Assembly (NCBI GenBank): GCA_012274445.1
Contig: JAAROD010000081.1
Coordinates: forward strand, 1,054,001-1,118,000
Direction: 5' to 3'
Length of the DNA stretch: 64,000 nucleotides
Source: Sclerotiophoma versabilis
Taxonomy: Eukaryota; Ascomycota; Dothideomycetes; Pleosporales; Didymellaceae
The translations under genes were made by a program, and so were the position numbers. This document shows positions 23,323-34,669 of the stretch, one piece after another. The notes under the pieces are model-generated. The model searched no databases, was not told where the DNA came from, and worked only from the letters and a program-made list of their open reading frames with translations. Positions within the stretch are counted from its first letter, which is position 1. Every line of letters starts with the position of its first letter.

Positions 23323-25746
23323 ATAAACGCTATGAATCGTAAAATCATGTTTTCTGGCAATGATCGTTCATGTCTGTGTCTCGAACATTGGAGATCAGCA
23401 CCGCCAATGGCTGATCATCAGCCGTTCTTCTTGACTCGAGCGCTGAACACGAGGCTCTAGCTTCTACAACCCGTGCCTTCCCCGTCCGGTGAACTTGCGA
23501 GTAAGCATACATGTAGTATTCCTCACAATCACAGTCCGTTGTCTCAGTTCCTTGTCTTTTCATTTGACCCCACAAAAGCAATGCAGGCACCTTCCTCTTT
23601 ACTCTCAGGTGTCAGTTCATAAATATTTTCGTCTATCTGATGCACCGGACAGCCCGACGTTTGCCCCGACCCCAGACCAGGCGTCAAATCAGCAGCCCGA
23701 ATTCACGAAAATCGACTGTACAGAGTCGATATCAAGCTCACAGTCAGAGTCGCATTGCGGGAATAAGCATTCTCACGCAGTTAGCATCGAACTCATTGTT
23801 CGGTTCACGGGACTACGAATGGCCCGAATCACGGATACTAGGCCCGAGGAGATTATTTGCTTTTCGTCGGTCCTCAACATCTGGTACGAGAAGCAAAGAA
23901 AAGACGTTGAAGTCGATTGGCGAGACCAGCCGAAGAAGCAAAACTGAGCATTGGCTGCACGAGGCCGGATGGTTTCGGTTCACGATAAGTTCACACTGCA
24001 AAAGAAAATTGTAAAAAGCAACATTCCTCTTCAATATCGGCAGATTGCACCGACTCAACGTTGCTTGCTTCTTCGTGAGGCGTTTTTGCCGACATTGGTA
24101 CCGATGACGACACTACAGTTGATGGTTTCCCCTCCTGAACCGAAGGACCTATCCTTCAACTTCACGGTCCCCTGCAGCACGCGTATGCTGCACAACCACA
24201 CCTTCATACAGTTGGCAGGATTATTGACCGCCAACCCTGTCAGCATGGAACTGGGGTGATCGACAAGGCGAGCAGAATAGATTGGCAATGCAGCCTGCGA
24301 CCGTTATCCGTCATGCTATTCTCGCACCTGTTGCACGGCTGCCGCCCGGTACTTCGATATATGCGCGCAATTGCGAGCCCCATTTATTTCGACTAGGTCT
24401 AGCGTTGATTGCGACAGATGCTGAAGTCTGCATTTGTCAAAACAACAAAGCCGACATTGAATAGTGAGCCGTATCCAGCGGTTTGGTGAGTACGGTGTGC
24501 CTGACAGATACACACCGATGAGCACACGAATGAACATGCCTTATCGACCGGTCATCACGAAGTCAAGATACTGCTGCATGCTTTCGCTGCTGCCGGAAGA
24601 CTCAACGTTGTGTTGCGTTGCTTTCCCCTGTTTATCCGCAAGAGGCGCAATACAATCTATCCTTCAAGCTCGCAGTTCGACCACCACTTGCCGTACAAGC
24701 ACGGCTCTCGGACCGGCTGCCAACTTCGATTCTTCTGTTACCGTAACACTTCCAGGACCCCATCCAGATATCTGGATGTTCTCGTGGCAACCCGGTTCGT
24801 GTCCATGTCCATGTCCTTGTCCTGGCCCTTCTTGCACACAGCGCCCTGCAGCTACATACACGACCGTGGGTCCATCGACACAATCTCCACCACAGCATTT
24901 TCGTTGTCCGCCTTCTCAAGCGCCGGGTTGCGCGGAGCGGAAACTCAGACATTGTGCTTACGCTGTTGCAACCGCTTGGCCATGCTGTGCTACACAGCTG
25001 TGCAACTTTTCAAAGATCAGGGGCGGTGAGCAGAACGCGCGCTTGGGTGAGGGGTCAAATACTCGAGGTGATACTGCATTGATTCCTGGGATATACCTTC
25101 TGACTCACAGATGGGTTAAGCAGGACAATAACCAACGGCCCACCAGTAAATGCATGCTGACGGTATGATCGAACGGTGAGATGCATTGGGCGATAAGTTT
25201 TGCCAGCGCGAAGCATCTCAACAACATCACACTCACGCGACTTTTGGTAGAAGCATCCGTCAAGGCAAACGCCACGCCTCGACCGCCTCAGTCGTTTACG
25301 AGCTTCCGTCCGCCTTTGTCGCACCCACATACACGCCCGCGACACGGTTGGAGTACATGTCGGCGATGTCTCATATCAGATTTCCACATTTCACACTTCC
25401 GAGACGCCTTTTGGCGCACCGCCCGAGCACTCAACCGACGCCTCGCCATATCCGCTGAGCCTTTCGACGTTACTGACAAAGTATCACTGATGTTGTATCA
25501 CTTTCATTATATTGTCCGCTTCATGTCGTTATTCCTGCAGAATTCCCAAACGTTGCTGCTCGCCGTCGCCGTCGCTTGATCCCATGCACGCCGCAGAAGA
25601 CCCTACTACATGACACCGAGCCGCAGTGGGGTATTGGCGGAAATGTCCAAGTCGACTCGTATCTTGTTCACCGTGTCCTTGGGCCAACTGTACCCTACAG
25701 CAAAGCGTCTAGAAACGATCAACGTCTTTGGGCGGATGTAATACGT

Positions 25747-25764
25747 ACACACACACACACACAC
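25747..25764 (+). repeat. (AC)9 microsatellite
   Basis: Nine uninterrupted AC units in the gene-poor region. Confidence 0.9.
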
Positions 25765-26064
25765 CAAGCCGAGGGTATGGTGTTGCGGGGATGAAAATGG
25801 AGATAGTGCCTGAATATTCACTACACACTCTCTCTGCTTGGGCTCATGTCTACGTTCCGCCTTATTGGCGAGTATTGATCCACATGCGTAGTTCACACCC
25901 TCGGGGCCAATTAGTGCTTGAATAGAACATTTCCCGTGACTTTCACGTTAATCTCCATAATGGACACCATTCGAAGTCGCCATGGCTCATACTTAGCACA
26001 TGTACTCATCATATCGTGCATCGTTCCTAGTCGTAAAGGCTTACGTTCTGAACAAGTGCAAGTA

Positions 26065-28327
26065 TCAAAAAGCGCCCCCGACCTTTTCAGTCCTCTCGCT
26101 CCCATTTACAGCCGTGACTGCAATCGCCGTAGCCGTGGATCCCAGACCAGCAGACTGCTTCTCACGATCGCGTAATTGTGTACGGAACGAATCAACTCTC
26201 TTCTGTGCCTCCCTGATCTCCTTCATGTAGTCCGCATACAGCTTGCTCCCACCCATAGACCTTAGTGGTGAATTGTTCACAGTCCCACCTCGCAGCGGCG
26301 GCGTAACAGCTGTCGCGACTCTCGAGGGACTACAACGAGGCTGCCAGCCCTCAGAGGGGTGGTTCCGCTTGCAGAAGTTGTTGTTGTTGTAGCTCTGCGC
26401 TCGCGCGTGAGGCGGAACAGGGCCTATGAGCCTAGCCCCAACAGACCGCATGCTAGATATACTCGGACTGCTTTGATTTGGATTCAGATTGGACCGACTG
26501 TGCGCAACTTCCTGCCTATCGACCATGATGATCATGATCACGCCGACTTTCCCATCCGAACCCATGAGCGGCGTGCAGTGTATAGATCGCGCCTTACCCT
26601 CGATCAACTCCGTGTCGTTTGTGGCAATGCTCGCGCTGTCGTCGGATGGGGGGACGTCGAGGCGCGTGCTCGGTCGCGGCACGCGCGTTAGCCAGGAGAT
26701 TTTTGCCGTGACGCCGATGCCTTGAGCGAGTGCTTCGATGAGCGAGTCGCGCACGTGTTCGGGGCCGCCGATGTGGTCTTCGAGTTTGGATTGACAGAGC
26801 CCAGGGATGCGAAGCGATGGGGAGGTGAAGACTATGCGGAGCGAGGGATAGGGGCGGACGAGAATGTACTGGGGATGTTAGCTGTGTGAGGGGGGTAGAG
26901 GTAGAGAGGACGCACGTTTTGGTAAACAGCGGGTCCCTGTCCCTGTCCAGAGTAATGGAAGCGAAGACCGTCTTGAGATATGCGCTCCTCTATGCCTACG
27001 AAGCGTCTTTGTGTAGGGCTTTGTGGTGGCCTCGGTGTGCTAGCTCGAGAGTCGATGCGCATCGTGTCGCTGCCTCTCATTGATCCTTTTTCTTCATCGT
27101 TCAGAAGACCCCCAAATTCTCGTAGAGCTTTGAGTGTAGGCCTATTTTCCAGCGGATCCACGACAGGTGTTAGAGGTCGGTCTTCCGTAAGTAGTTGATG
27201 GAACGAGTCAATCGTCTTGCCACCTTCAATCAGTTGGGTTACATCGATTCGAGCACCGATGAAGTAACGGACCGCGCCTTTGTTGTCCTTCAATGGCGAA
27301 ACCGTAACCTGGGCAAGTTAGTAGGACCAAGATTTTAGAAGCTGATACACGTACGAGTGCCAAAAATGGGGTGCCATCTTGCCGACTGCAACATGTAAGT
27401 CTCAACACCAAGAATCAATCCTCTAATACTCACTACTGCACCATAGTCTCGGTGACCTCTTGTTGCTTCTGGACAGCTTTGTCCATTCTCTGGATGGCGC
27501 GCTTATCGGTCTTTGGTCCATGGAGGAAGCGACAGGCTTTTCCGATAGCGTAGCTACTGCCATATCGAGTTGTGTTGTAGAACTCTAGAATGCATGATCA
27601 GTCTTGTTCATCAGCGGAAGAATTTAGTCTTGGTACCGCTCTCACCTTCTGATGCAAATACAATCGGATTGCCCTCTTGTGTAGGGTCGCTGAGACAGTA
27701 TACTTCAGCCAGACCATGAACTAGCTCGCGCATGACTGGTGTGTTCCTGCCAGAAATTTCTTTATTGAGTAGCTCCGTGACCACATCTACCAGATTGAAA
27801 GTTATATACGCAGGCAAAGCCTCAGCGACAAGATCGTCCAGGGCGCGCTGAGAGAGTTGCTCGAATCGTGGATCCAGAGAAACTGCACTGGCTTTTGATG
27901 GCCAACTTGGTTGTTGTGTAATCTGGTCTGCCAGTGCATTGGCATATTGTATCGCTTTCAAGGCTTTCTGCGAGTCGAGGTACCGCACTAAGGTTGGGAC
28001 GCAATGCGCGCGATATCGCACAAGGAATGCAGTGAATCGCTGGAGCTGGGAATTGTCTTTGAGGATGACATTCAAATGCTCGACTGAGAACAAGCGCTCG
28101 GCAATGGCCTCAGCTCGTCTATCCGTATTTGTGGGAGGTGGTGGGTTGAGATTGAAGGCATGTTCGAGGTCGGTCGAGTGACGGCTGAGCGTCAATCGGT
28201 ACCCGATACTCTCAGCTTCATCCGAAGATGGGTCGTCGAAGCCATCTGATTCACTCGCTAAGTCTATGCGTGGAGGGAGAGGCACTGAAAAACCGCCATT
28301 GAGGGAATTGTTCAGGTCTTTGTCCAT
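26065..28327 (-). CDS. RGS-LOV photoreceptor-like protein
   Basis: Exons 28327-27646, 27584-27434, 27385-27355, 27308-26916 and 26868-26065 give 686 residues with every junction in phase. Residues about 65-190 look like a small RGS-type helical domain (LFSVEHLNVILKDNSQLQRF, then AFLVRYRAHCVPTLVRYLDS). Then comes a PAS/LOV core: VYCLSDPTQEGNPIVFASE, EFYNTTRYG, GKACRFLHGP with the flavin-adduct cysteine (Cys245), and later RYFIGARIDVTQLI. This RGS-then-LOV order is the fungal RGS-LOV family (such as BcLOV4), where blue light drives binding to membrane lipids. The usual GxNCRFLQ is GKACRFLH here: Asn to Ala and Gln to His. The C-terminal third has no named domain, holds an Asn run and ends in a charged helix. 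The upstream frame is open to 28432, so a longer start is possible. Confidence 0.82.
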
Positions 28328-29543
28328 GGTACGGGTCGGAAGCGGGAGGGGAACAGCACGAGCGAGGATAGCAAATCCCCCATGATCTTGTACATGGCCA
28401 AAAGCGAAGGCCACCCAACGATTTCCAGTCACGGCAAGCTAGATGTTGGATGACGCGAACAAGCTGGGGTTGTAGCCTTGAACGGAGCTGCACAATGGTC
28501 ATAGAGCCACACAAGGCTGCGGGTAAATGGAGCTATTTGTTAGTGAGTGCCTTTAGAGTTTATCATTTGGAAGAGTCGGAGGGTGGCAGCAAGAACACAG
28601 ACAGCAAATCGCATCGCTGCTTGGACTTTGGCTGGCAAGTGGACGGGAAGGTTATTCCAGACGTAGGACGTTGGAGTGCTGGTGGTTTCAGTGATGGCGT
28701 CAATATGAGCATCATCAGTTGCCCTTGCAAGCACGATGGGTTCCAAACGGTCAAACCGTATGGGACAGGTCGAATGCAGGTACCGATTACGTTAGCAACA
28801 GGACGGAGACACGCAAGCGCAGGGGAGCTGATGTTGCGGGTGGCGATTCGGAGAATATGCGGGCGGAGCGAGCCCGCTAGCAACGACTCGGTCCAGGTGT
28901 AGTTGCTAGTGCATGAATGCGGGATTTGTCGATGGTTTGGTGCGGTCAAAGGTTGAAAGCGCCATGCAGATGCTAACTGGCCGTGGATGAGATGCTGGGA
29001 GGGCTCGCCCGACTCGAAAGCTTGGCAGGTTGAGCTGGACTCGTGCAGTCGTTGTTCGGCGTGTCTAACAACAGGTCTTGGTTGTTTGACGGTTGGCGTG
29101 TCTTGGACCGAGCTCGAGGCAGGTGCAATGGCAAGGTTGGGCGAGGATGCTGCGGCGAGACAACGGGCATTCTACACTGCTGTTCAGACGAAGCCAAGAT
29201 GACGACAGGCACTGCAGTCTAAAGCAAGTCTCGTGGCCAGGAAAGGCGCAGAGGGCCGCTGCATCGACGGCATGAGAGGTCAAGAGCAACAACGGGCGTC
29301 TTGGGCGGAGGAGCGAGGCCAGTGGCCCAACCAGGCTAGCGCAGATGCGGACAGGCGAACGTCAGGCTGGCCCTGCAAGACCCCGCCCCGCGCATGGCAG
29401 TCGCACCTGAGACCTCATCGTCAATTCACAGCAACCGCGGCCCGGGCCTGGGTAGACACTCGACGGACACCCGAACTTCGGTCGCCGCGAACTCTTGTGC
29501 ATTCCAGCCCTTCCACCCGCTGCACACAGCGCCCCAGCGCGCC
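28328..29543. other. Divergent region between the RGS-LOV and CK2-beta genes
   Basis: About 1.2 kb; no supportable gene in it. The plus-strand ORF 28450-28902 lacks similarity and sits in the likely promoter or leader of the RGS-LOV gene. Confidence 0.5.
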
Positions 29544-30697
29544 ATGGACGACTTCAACAGTGACACAGACAGCGACTACACCAGTTACTGGCGCGACTGG
29601 GTAGGTACACTGCTCCTATCCCCCCGTGCACGTGTGGCTGTTCCTTTCTGGGATTCTGCTGGCCCCTCGCCATCACCACACGCAATTCCTTCCTTCCTGC
29701 GTTGCGTCGGGTACGTGCAGCCTGCTCCCCGCTAGAGCACCGGCTGCGAGCGCTCTACACCAACATTGCCAAACCCACTTCCTCGCCGTGTCCTGCGTTA
29801 TGCGACACACTCTTAGCTATATAGCTGTGCACTTCCCCCTCGCATCCCCCCAGCCCGCTCACGATCGCCATCCACACGACTACTATCGCACAGCACATCC
29901 ATGGCAGAACCCAACCTAACCGATGCCCAGTTCATATCGTCGCGAGGGAACGAGTACTTTTGCGAGATCGACGAAGAGTACCTGACCGACCGCTTCAATC
30001 TTACCGGGCTGAACACCGAGGTTCAGTACTACCAATATGCCCTCGATCTTGTCACAGACGTCTTCGACTTTGATTGCGACGATGAAATGCGCGAACAGAT
30101 TGAGAAGTCGGCGCGACATCTGTACGGCCTAGTGCACGCACGCTACATTGTGACAACGAGAGGGCTGGCAAAGATGGTACCCCGCTCCACTGCACACGCC
30201 CGGCTACCTGCTGACAGGAGACATAGCTCGAGAAGTTCAAAAAGTCAGACTTCGGCAAATGTCCGCGCGTCATGTGCGAATCACAGCCTCTCCTGCCCAT
30301 GGGCCAATCCGACGTGGCCAACACCTCGCCCGTCAAGCTATACTGCTCGCGCTGCGAAGACCTCTACAACCCGAAATCCTCCCGACACGCCGTCATCGAC
30401 GGCGCCTACTTTGGCACATCCTTCCACAACATCCTCTTCCAGGTCTATCCTGCCATGCTCCCACCCAAGTCACAACGGCGATACGAGCCACGAGTGTTTG
30501 GCTTCAAAGTACACGCCGCAGCAGCGCTGTCGAGATGGCAGGGCGATCAGAGAGATTCAATCAAGGACCGACTGAAAGCGCTGAAGATCGAGACAGGCTT
30601 CGAAGAGGAGGACGAGGAGCTAGATGAGGACGACGAAGAAGACGAAGAGATGGAAGGCGGAGAGGGTTTTCAGCGCGCAGCTGTGCCGCGAGAATAG
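29544..30697 (+). CDS. ckb1: Casein kinase 2 regulatory subunit beta
   Basis: Exons 29544-29600, 29931-30176 and 30227-30697 give 257 residues. The sequence follows the family closely: acidic start (DDFNSDTDSDYTSYWRDW), FISSRGNEYFCEIDEEYL with the DEEY patch, QYALDLVTDVFDFD, a zinc-binding region (KCPRVMCESQ ... LYCSRCEDLYNPK), and the DGAYFGTSFHNILFQ dimer and catalytic-subunit contact. The zinc finger drives the beta dimer that holds two alpha kinases. The first intron is 330 nt, unusually long for this window, and falls right after the conserved TrpArgAspTrp. The tail after residue 215 is highly acidic and probably disordered. The beta-1 name rests on my recall of the Neurospora paralogue. 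Present in the nucleus and cytosol in relatives. Confidence 0.95.
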
Positions 30698-31148
30698 GAC
30701 TTGGATAGCGGGCTGACATTATGAGATATCACGAGACGGAAGCGCGGTATAGCATCGAGCATTGGGAAGGCGATAGGCGTACTGGCTGGGTTGGGCAGCG
30801 CGGAAAATAATATCACAACGCATTATTAAGCCGCCACGCCATGAACAAGCAATAGAGTGTGCGTTATGCATGTGACGGCGAACAGGTGCTGATGATCAAG
30901 ATGGAGTCCAGAGAGGGACAAAGGTGCATATGAAGGCAAGCCGAGCAGCCAACAGCAAGTGCACACGAATCGAACATGCCAAGCTCACAACAACACCACT
31001 CCAACCAAGCACATGCAGGTAAGCAGCTTGCTTCCAAAAACGCAATATAAATGAATGGGGTATCTATCTCGATCCTATCCGACTCCCATCCCATGCTATC
31101 CATCGCTCTTGCATAAAAGTCGTGAGTCGCTGAACGCTTGTCGCCGAG

Positions 31149-31200
31149 CTACCTACCTGCCTACCTGCCTACCTACCTACCTACCTACCTACCTACCTAC
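31149..31200 (+). repeat. (CTAC)n microsatellite
   Basis: Thirteen four-base units of CTAC/CTGC, two carrying G for A. Confidence 0.9.
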
Positions 31201-31262
31201 AAACGTATGAACAAACGATTAAACAAACAAAAAGACAGACGAGCACTAATACCAGCAAAGAA

Positions 31263-31278
31263 CCCCCCCCCCCCCCCC
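31263..31278 (+). repeat. Run of 16 C
   Basis: Uninterrupted cytosine run; length is easily misread by sequencers. Confidence 0.8.
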
Positions 31279-31418
31279 AAGCCCATGAAATGCTGCCAGT
31301 ACATGTACGAATACGATCTCTCTGCCCGTGTCGTTTGAGTGGTATGTAAGAAACCCAAGAAGCAGTAAACATGAAAACGCCGCGCAATGCCTCGGAACGG
31401 AAAACGTATACTTTGGGT

Positions 31419-31540
31419 TTGAGTTTGAGTTTGACTTCGACTTCGACTTCGACTTCGACTTCGACTTCGACTTCAACTTCAACTTCAACTTCAACTTCGA
31501 CTTGGACTTGGACTTCAACTTCGACTTCGACTTCGACTTC
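31419..31540 (+). repeat. (GACTTC)n-type hexanucleotide tract
   Basis: About 120 bases built of GACTTC with variants AACTTC, GACTTG and GAGTTT. The nearest CDS end is the giant gene's stop at 31664, so it probably lies in its 3' untranslated region. Translated it gives alternating Asp-Phe or Glu-Val, but no gene context supports this. Confidence 0.8.
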
Positions 31541-31663
31541 ATTGCGCTTGACGTCCAACACACTGGACCTTCAATGCACGTGAACCCAGGGAGCCCCTTC
31601 ACTTCAACAAGGCAGCTTCATCATTCCAACCAGGCAACCTCTTCATTTCAGTCCAATCCCATC

Positions 31664-34634
31664 TCAACCCAACCCAGCAATCTTCTTCAACCAACTGCCC
31701 CTCTTGACACCCCTCGGCGTCTCTCCTTCTGGCCGTCCATCCCACGTACGCACCGCCTGCTCGTTGTACTGATCGTATGTTTTGCGCCTCGAGTCTCTCC
31801 TGCTGCTCCTCGGCTCCTCATCTTCTTCGTAGTATGACCGTCTGCGGTGCTGCTTCTTGTCCCGCTCACGATCGCGCTCGGCATGGCGTTCGGCCCTCTC
31901 TTTGTCGCGCTTAGGGCCCCTGCGCCCTGCGATGCGCAGCCGGACGTCTTCGTCTTGACTCGGTGTCTCTTCGTCGACGAGATCGGCGTCGCGGCTGCCG
32001 GGCGGAGCGTCGAGGATCGTCTCTGCGATCGGAACGGGCAGCGGGTTGTCGTCAGACAGGGACTGCACCCACGAGGATGTCTTGTCCGGGCCCTTGTTCA
32101 GGTACGGCTGGTGCTGTTCTTCGTCGGCGCCGCGGCGAGAACCGCGCGGTTTCGACCGGTGGCTGGAGCCGCCAGCGTCAGCGTTGCGCGAGTCGAAGTA
32201 GTCGGTGATGGGCTCGCCGTTGCCGTTGACGGGGGTCGGATACTCGGAGGCGCGGCGGGCCGCCCGGCGCTCTTCATGGCGACGACGACGCTCCTCCTCT
32301 GTCTCGGCTTGGTGCGAGCGGCGGCGCTCGTTGTGCGGTCGAGAGGGCTCGCGCTGACTGTCCTTGCGCCGGAAAGAGCGGTGTTCGCGGTCGCGGTCGT
32401 CGGTGCTCATCTTGCGCTCGGCGCGGATGCGTCTGCGCTCTTCTTTCTCTGCCACGCGTCGCAGCTCCTCTTCGGCCTGCTTGTTGCGTCGCTCGAGCTC
32501 GGCCATCTGGCGCGCCTTCTTCTGCGCGAGGATGGCTGCCTCGTTCTCGCGCTCCCGCTCACGACGCCGCTCAGCCTTGGCCTCGACCTCCTCCAGCTCA
32601 GCGCGGCGAGAGCCCTTGTCTCCGTCTCGTTCGCGTCGGGCCCTGCGCTCAGCTCGTCGTGCCTCGCGCTCGGCATCGTACTCGACGCTGCCATTGCCGT
32701 TTGCGCCCGACGCCATGTAGTCAGCCTCCTCTCGCTCACGGCGGACGCTGCGGCGTTCGTGTCGCAGGCGCTTGGCCTCATCCTCGTCCATGTCGTCGCG
32801 CATCGTGGACCGCTTGCGCCGTCGGCGCTCGTCTTCTGTCTCGTAGGCCCTGCGACGGTCGCGCGGGTCCTCGTTGGGCGTCGGCGCACTCTTCTTGCGG
32901 CCGAACGCGAACATGCTCTTCAAACCGCTGACGGCGGCAGCAGTGCCGGCGACACCAGCCAGCGTGGGCAGCGCGTCCTTCGCCATGGACGGTGCTCGTT
33001 CGCGTCGGGAGTGTTCGCGTTCGCGTTCGCGGCGGGGCCTGCGTTCAGCCTCAACTGGGGCTGGCTCCACATCCATGGGATCCACAATCACAGGGTCGTC
33101 GGCACTAGGCGGCGCAGTGATGGGCTCCTCGGGCTGCACAGAACCGCGCTTCGACTTGCGACGCTTCGTCTCTGGTCGCTCTTGGGTAGGTGTGGGAGAA
33201 TCTTCGAGTATCACGGGGTCATCTTCAAGAGGGTACGGGTCGGGCACAGCTGAGCTCTCGGTTAGTTTCGTCCAACCGTTGCTTACGGCGGGCCGACCAA
33301 TGGCGCCCAACCTGCTAGTGAAATGCTTACCTCTGGATTTGCCCTTGTCCCGGGTGCTCGACCTGCGAGACGGCTTCTCCCTGCCCAATACCTTTGCAGC
33401 TTTTGACGAATACTTCATGTCTGTGTCAGTTTGCGGTGGCGACATCATGGCTTCATTGCGATCTAGTGAGTTGCGGCGGGAAAGCATCTTGGGGGTCGCA
33501 GACGTTCGATGCGACTTGGATCGAGACATGGTTGGATGCGCTGGTGCTGTGCCGAAAGGCGAGGCACCAAAGAGCGAGCCAAGTCCTGTGGGCGTGCGTT
33601 GAGGTTTGCTTCGCCTGGCAGACGGCGTCTTCGACATCTTGTCAGAGCCGGATGACTTGGACATGACATCTCGATCCCTTGTCGATGAAGTACGCGCAGA
33701 CTTCGAGCGACTGATGCCTGGCTTAGCACTACTTGCGCCCTCATCACGGGATTTCTTTCTGCTTTCTCTCGATTTGGACGCCGGTGCTGCACCCCACATT
33801 CCCCATGAACCAGATGGCCCACTGCGAACAACCTTTGCACGTTCTTTCTTGGGCGACTCCTTGACAACTGGCTCTGGGTCGGCTTCGGGAGCTGGAGTGG
33901 GAGGTTTAGCGGGAGCTTCCTCGGCGTCCAACAAATCGTCGTCTAGCAGCATCTCGCGGTCGACAGGTACACTGTCTAGGACCACAACTTCTGCTGGTTC
34001 TGCTTCCGCGTCAACAAACTCAGGCTCATCAGCTGGCGGAGGCGGCGGAGGCGGTGGGGCTTCAACGACCGGTGTTGACTTTGATGACTTGCTGCTCTTC
34101 TTGAGCTTCTTCGACTTCTTGTCAGAGATGACGACAACCGGCTCTTCAACAACGATCGGTTCAGGTTCAGGGATAACTTCTGACTCCGGCTCCGGTTCCG
34201 GCTCGGGTTCAGGCGCCGCTTCGGGTTCAGCAGGCGGCGGCGGCGGCGGTTCAGACATATCAATCAACATATCGTCATCCATTGGAAAGCCGCCTGGTAT
34301 TGGTGATCTCCTGGCCGCAGGTGGAGGCACCGCAATGGGCTCTTCAACAGCGACGATCTCATCCTCAGCTTTCAATTTCTTTGACTTCTTGCTCTTCTTC
34401 TCTTTTTTGGGAGTAGCCTCAATGATCTCGACTGGCGGAGGAGGTGGAGGTTCAGGAGCATCTTCAAAGACGGGTTCCGGTTCTGGTTCGACAACAGGCT
34501 CAGGAGCAGGTTCAGGTACGACCACGGGTTCAGGTTCAGGTTCAGGTTCGACGACCTTGCCCTTTTTCTTCTTTGCCTTTTCGAGCTTCTTCAACTCTTT
34601 CGCAGACAATACAGGTTCGTCAGCAATAACCACC

Positions 34635-34669
<35 letters not shown>

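Larger units (their letters stand above)
22881..26064. other. Gene-poor region
   Basis: About 3.2 kb. Several ORFs of 80-230 codons occur on both strands, the longest at 24464-25168, but none shows a recognisable domain, plausible codon pattern or matching introns. The base composition is not strikingly AT-rich, so there is no clear RIP signature. It may hold regulatory DNA, non-coding RNA or decayed sequence. Confidence 0.5.
30698..31663. other. Convergent intergenic region with microsatellites
   Basis: Lies between the CK2-beta gene and the giant low-complexity gene, tail to tail. It holds three repeat tracts within 400 bases (listed separately) and no supportable gene. Confidence 0.6.

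Noticed and set aside
24464..25168. 234-codon plus-strand ORF
   Set aside because: Irregular composition, a chance Cys/Pro run from a TCCATG/TCC repeat, no known domain and no matching introns.
22881..26064. Degenerate transposon
   Set aside because: No terminal repeats, transposase motif or strong TA bias could be seen by eye.
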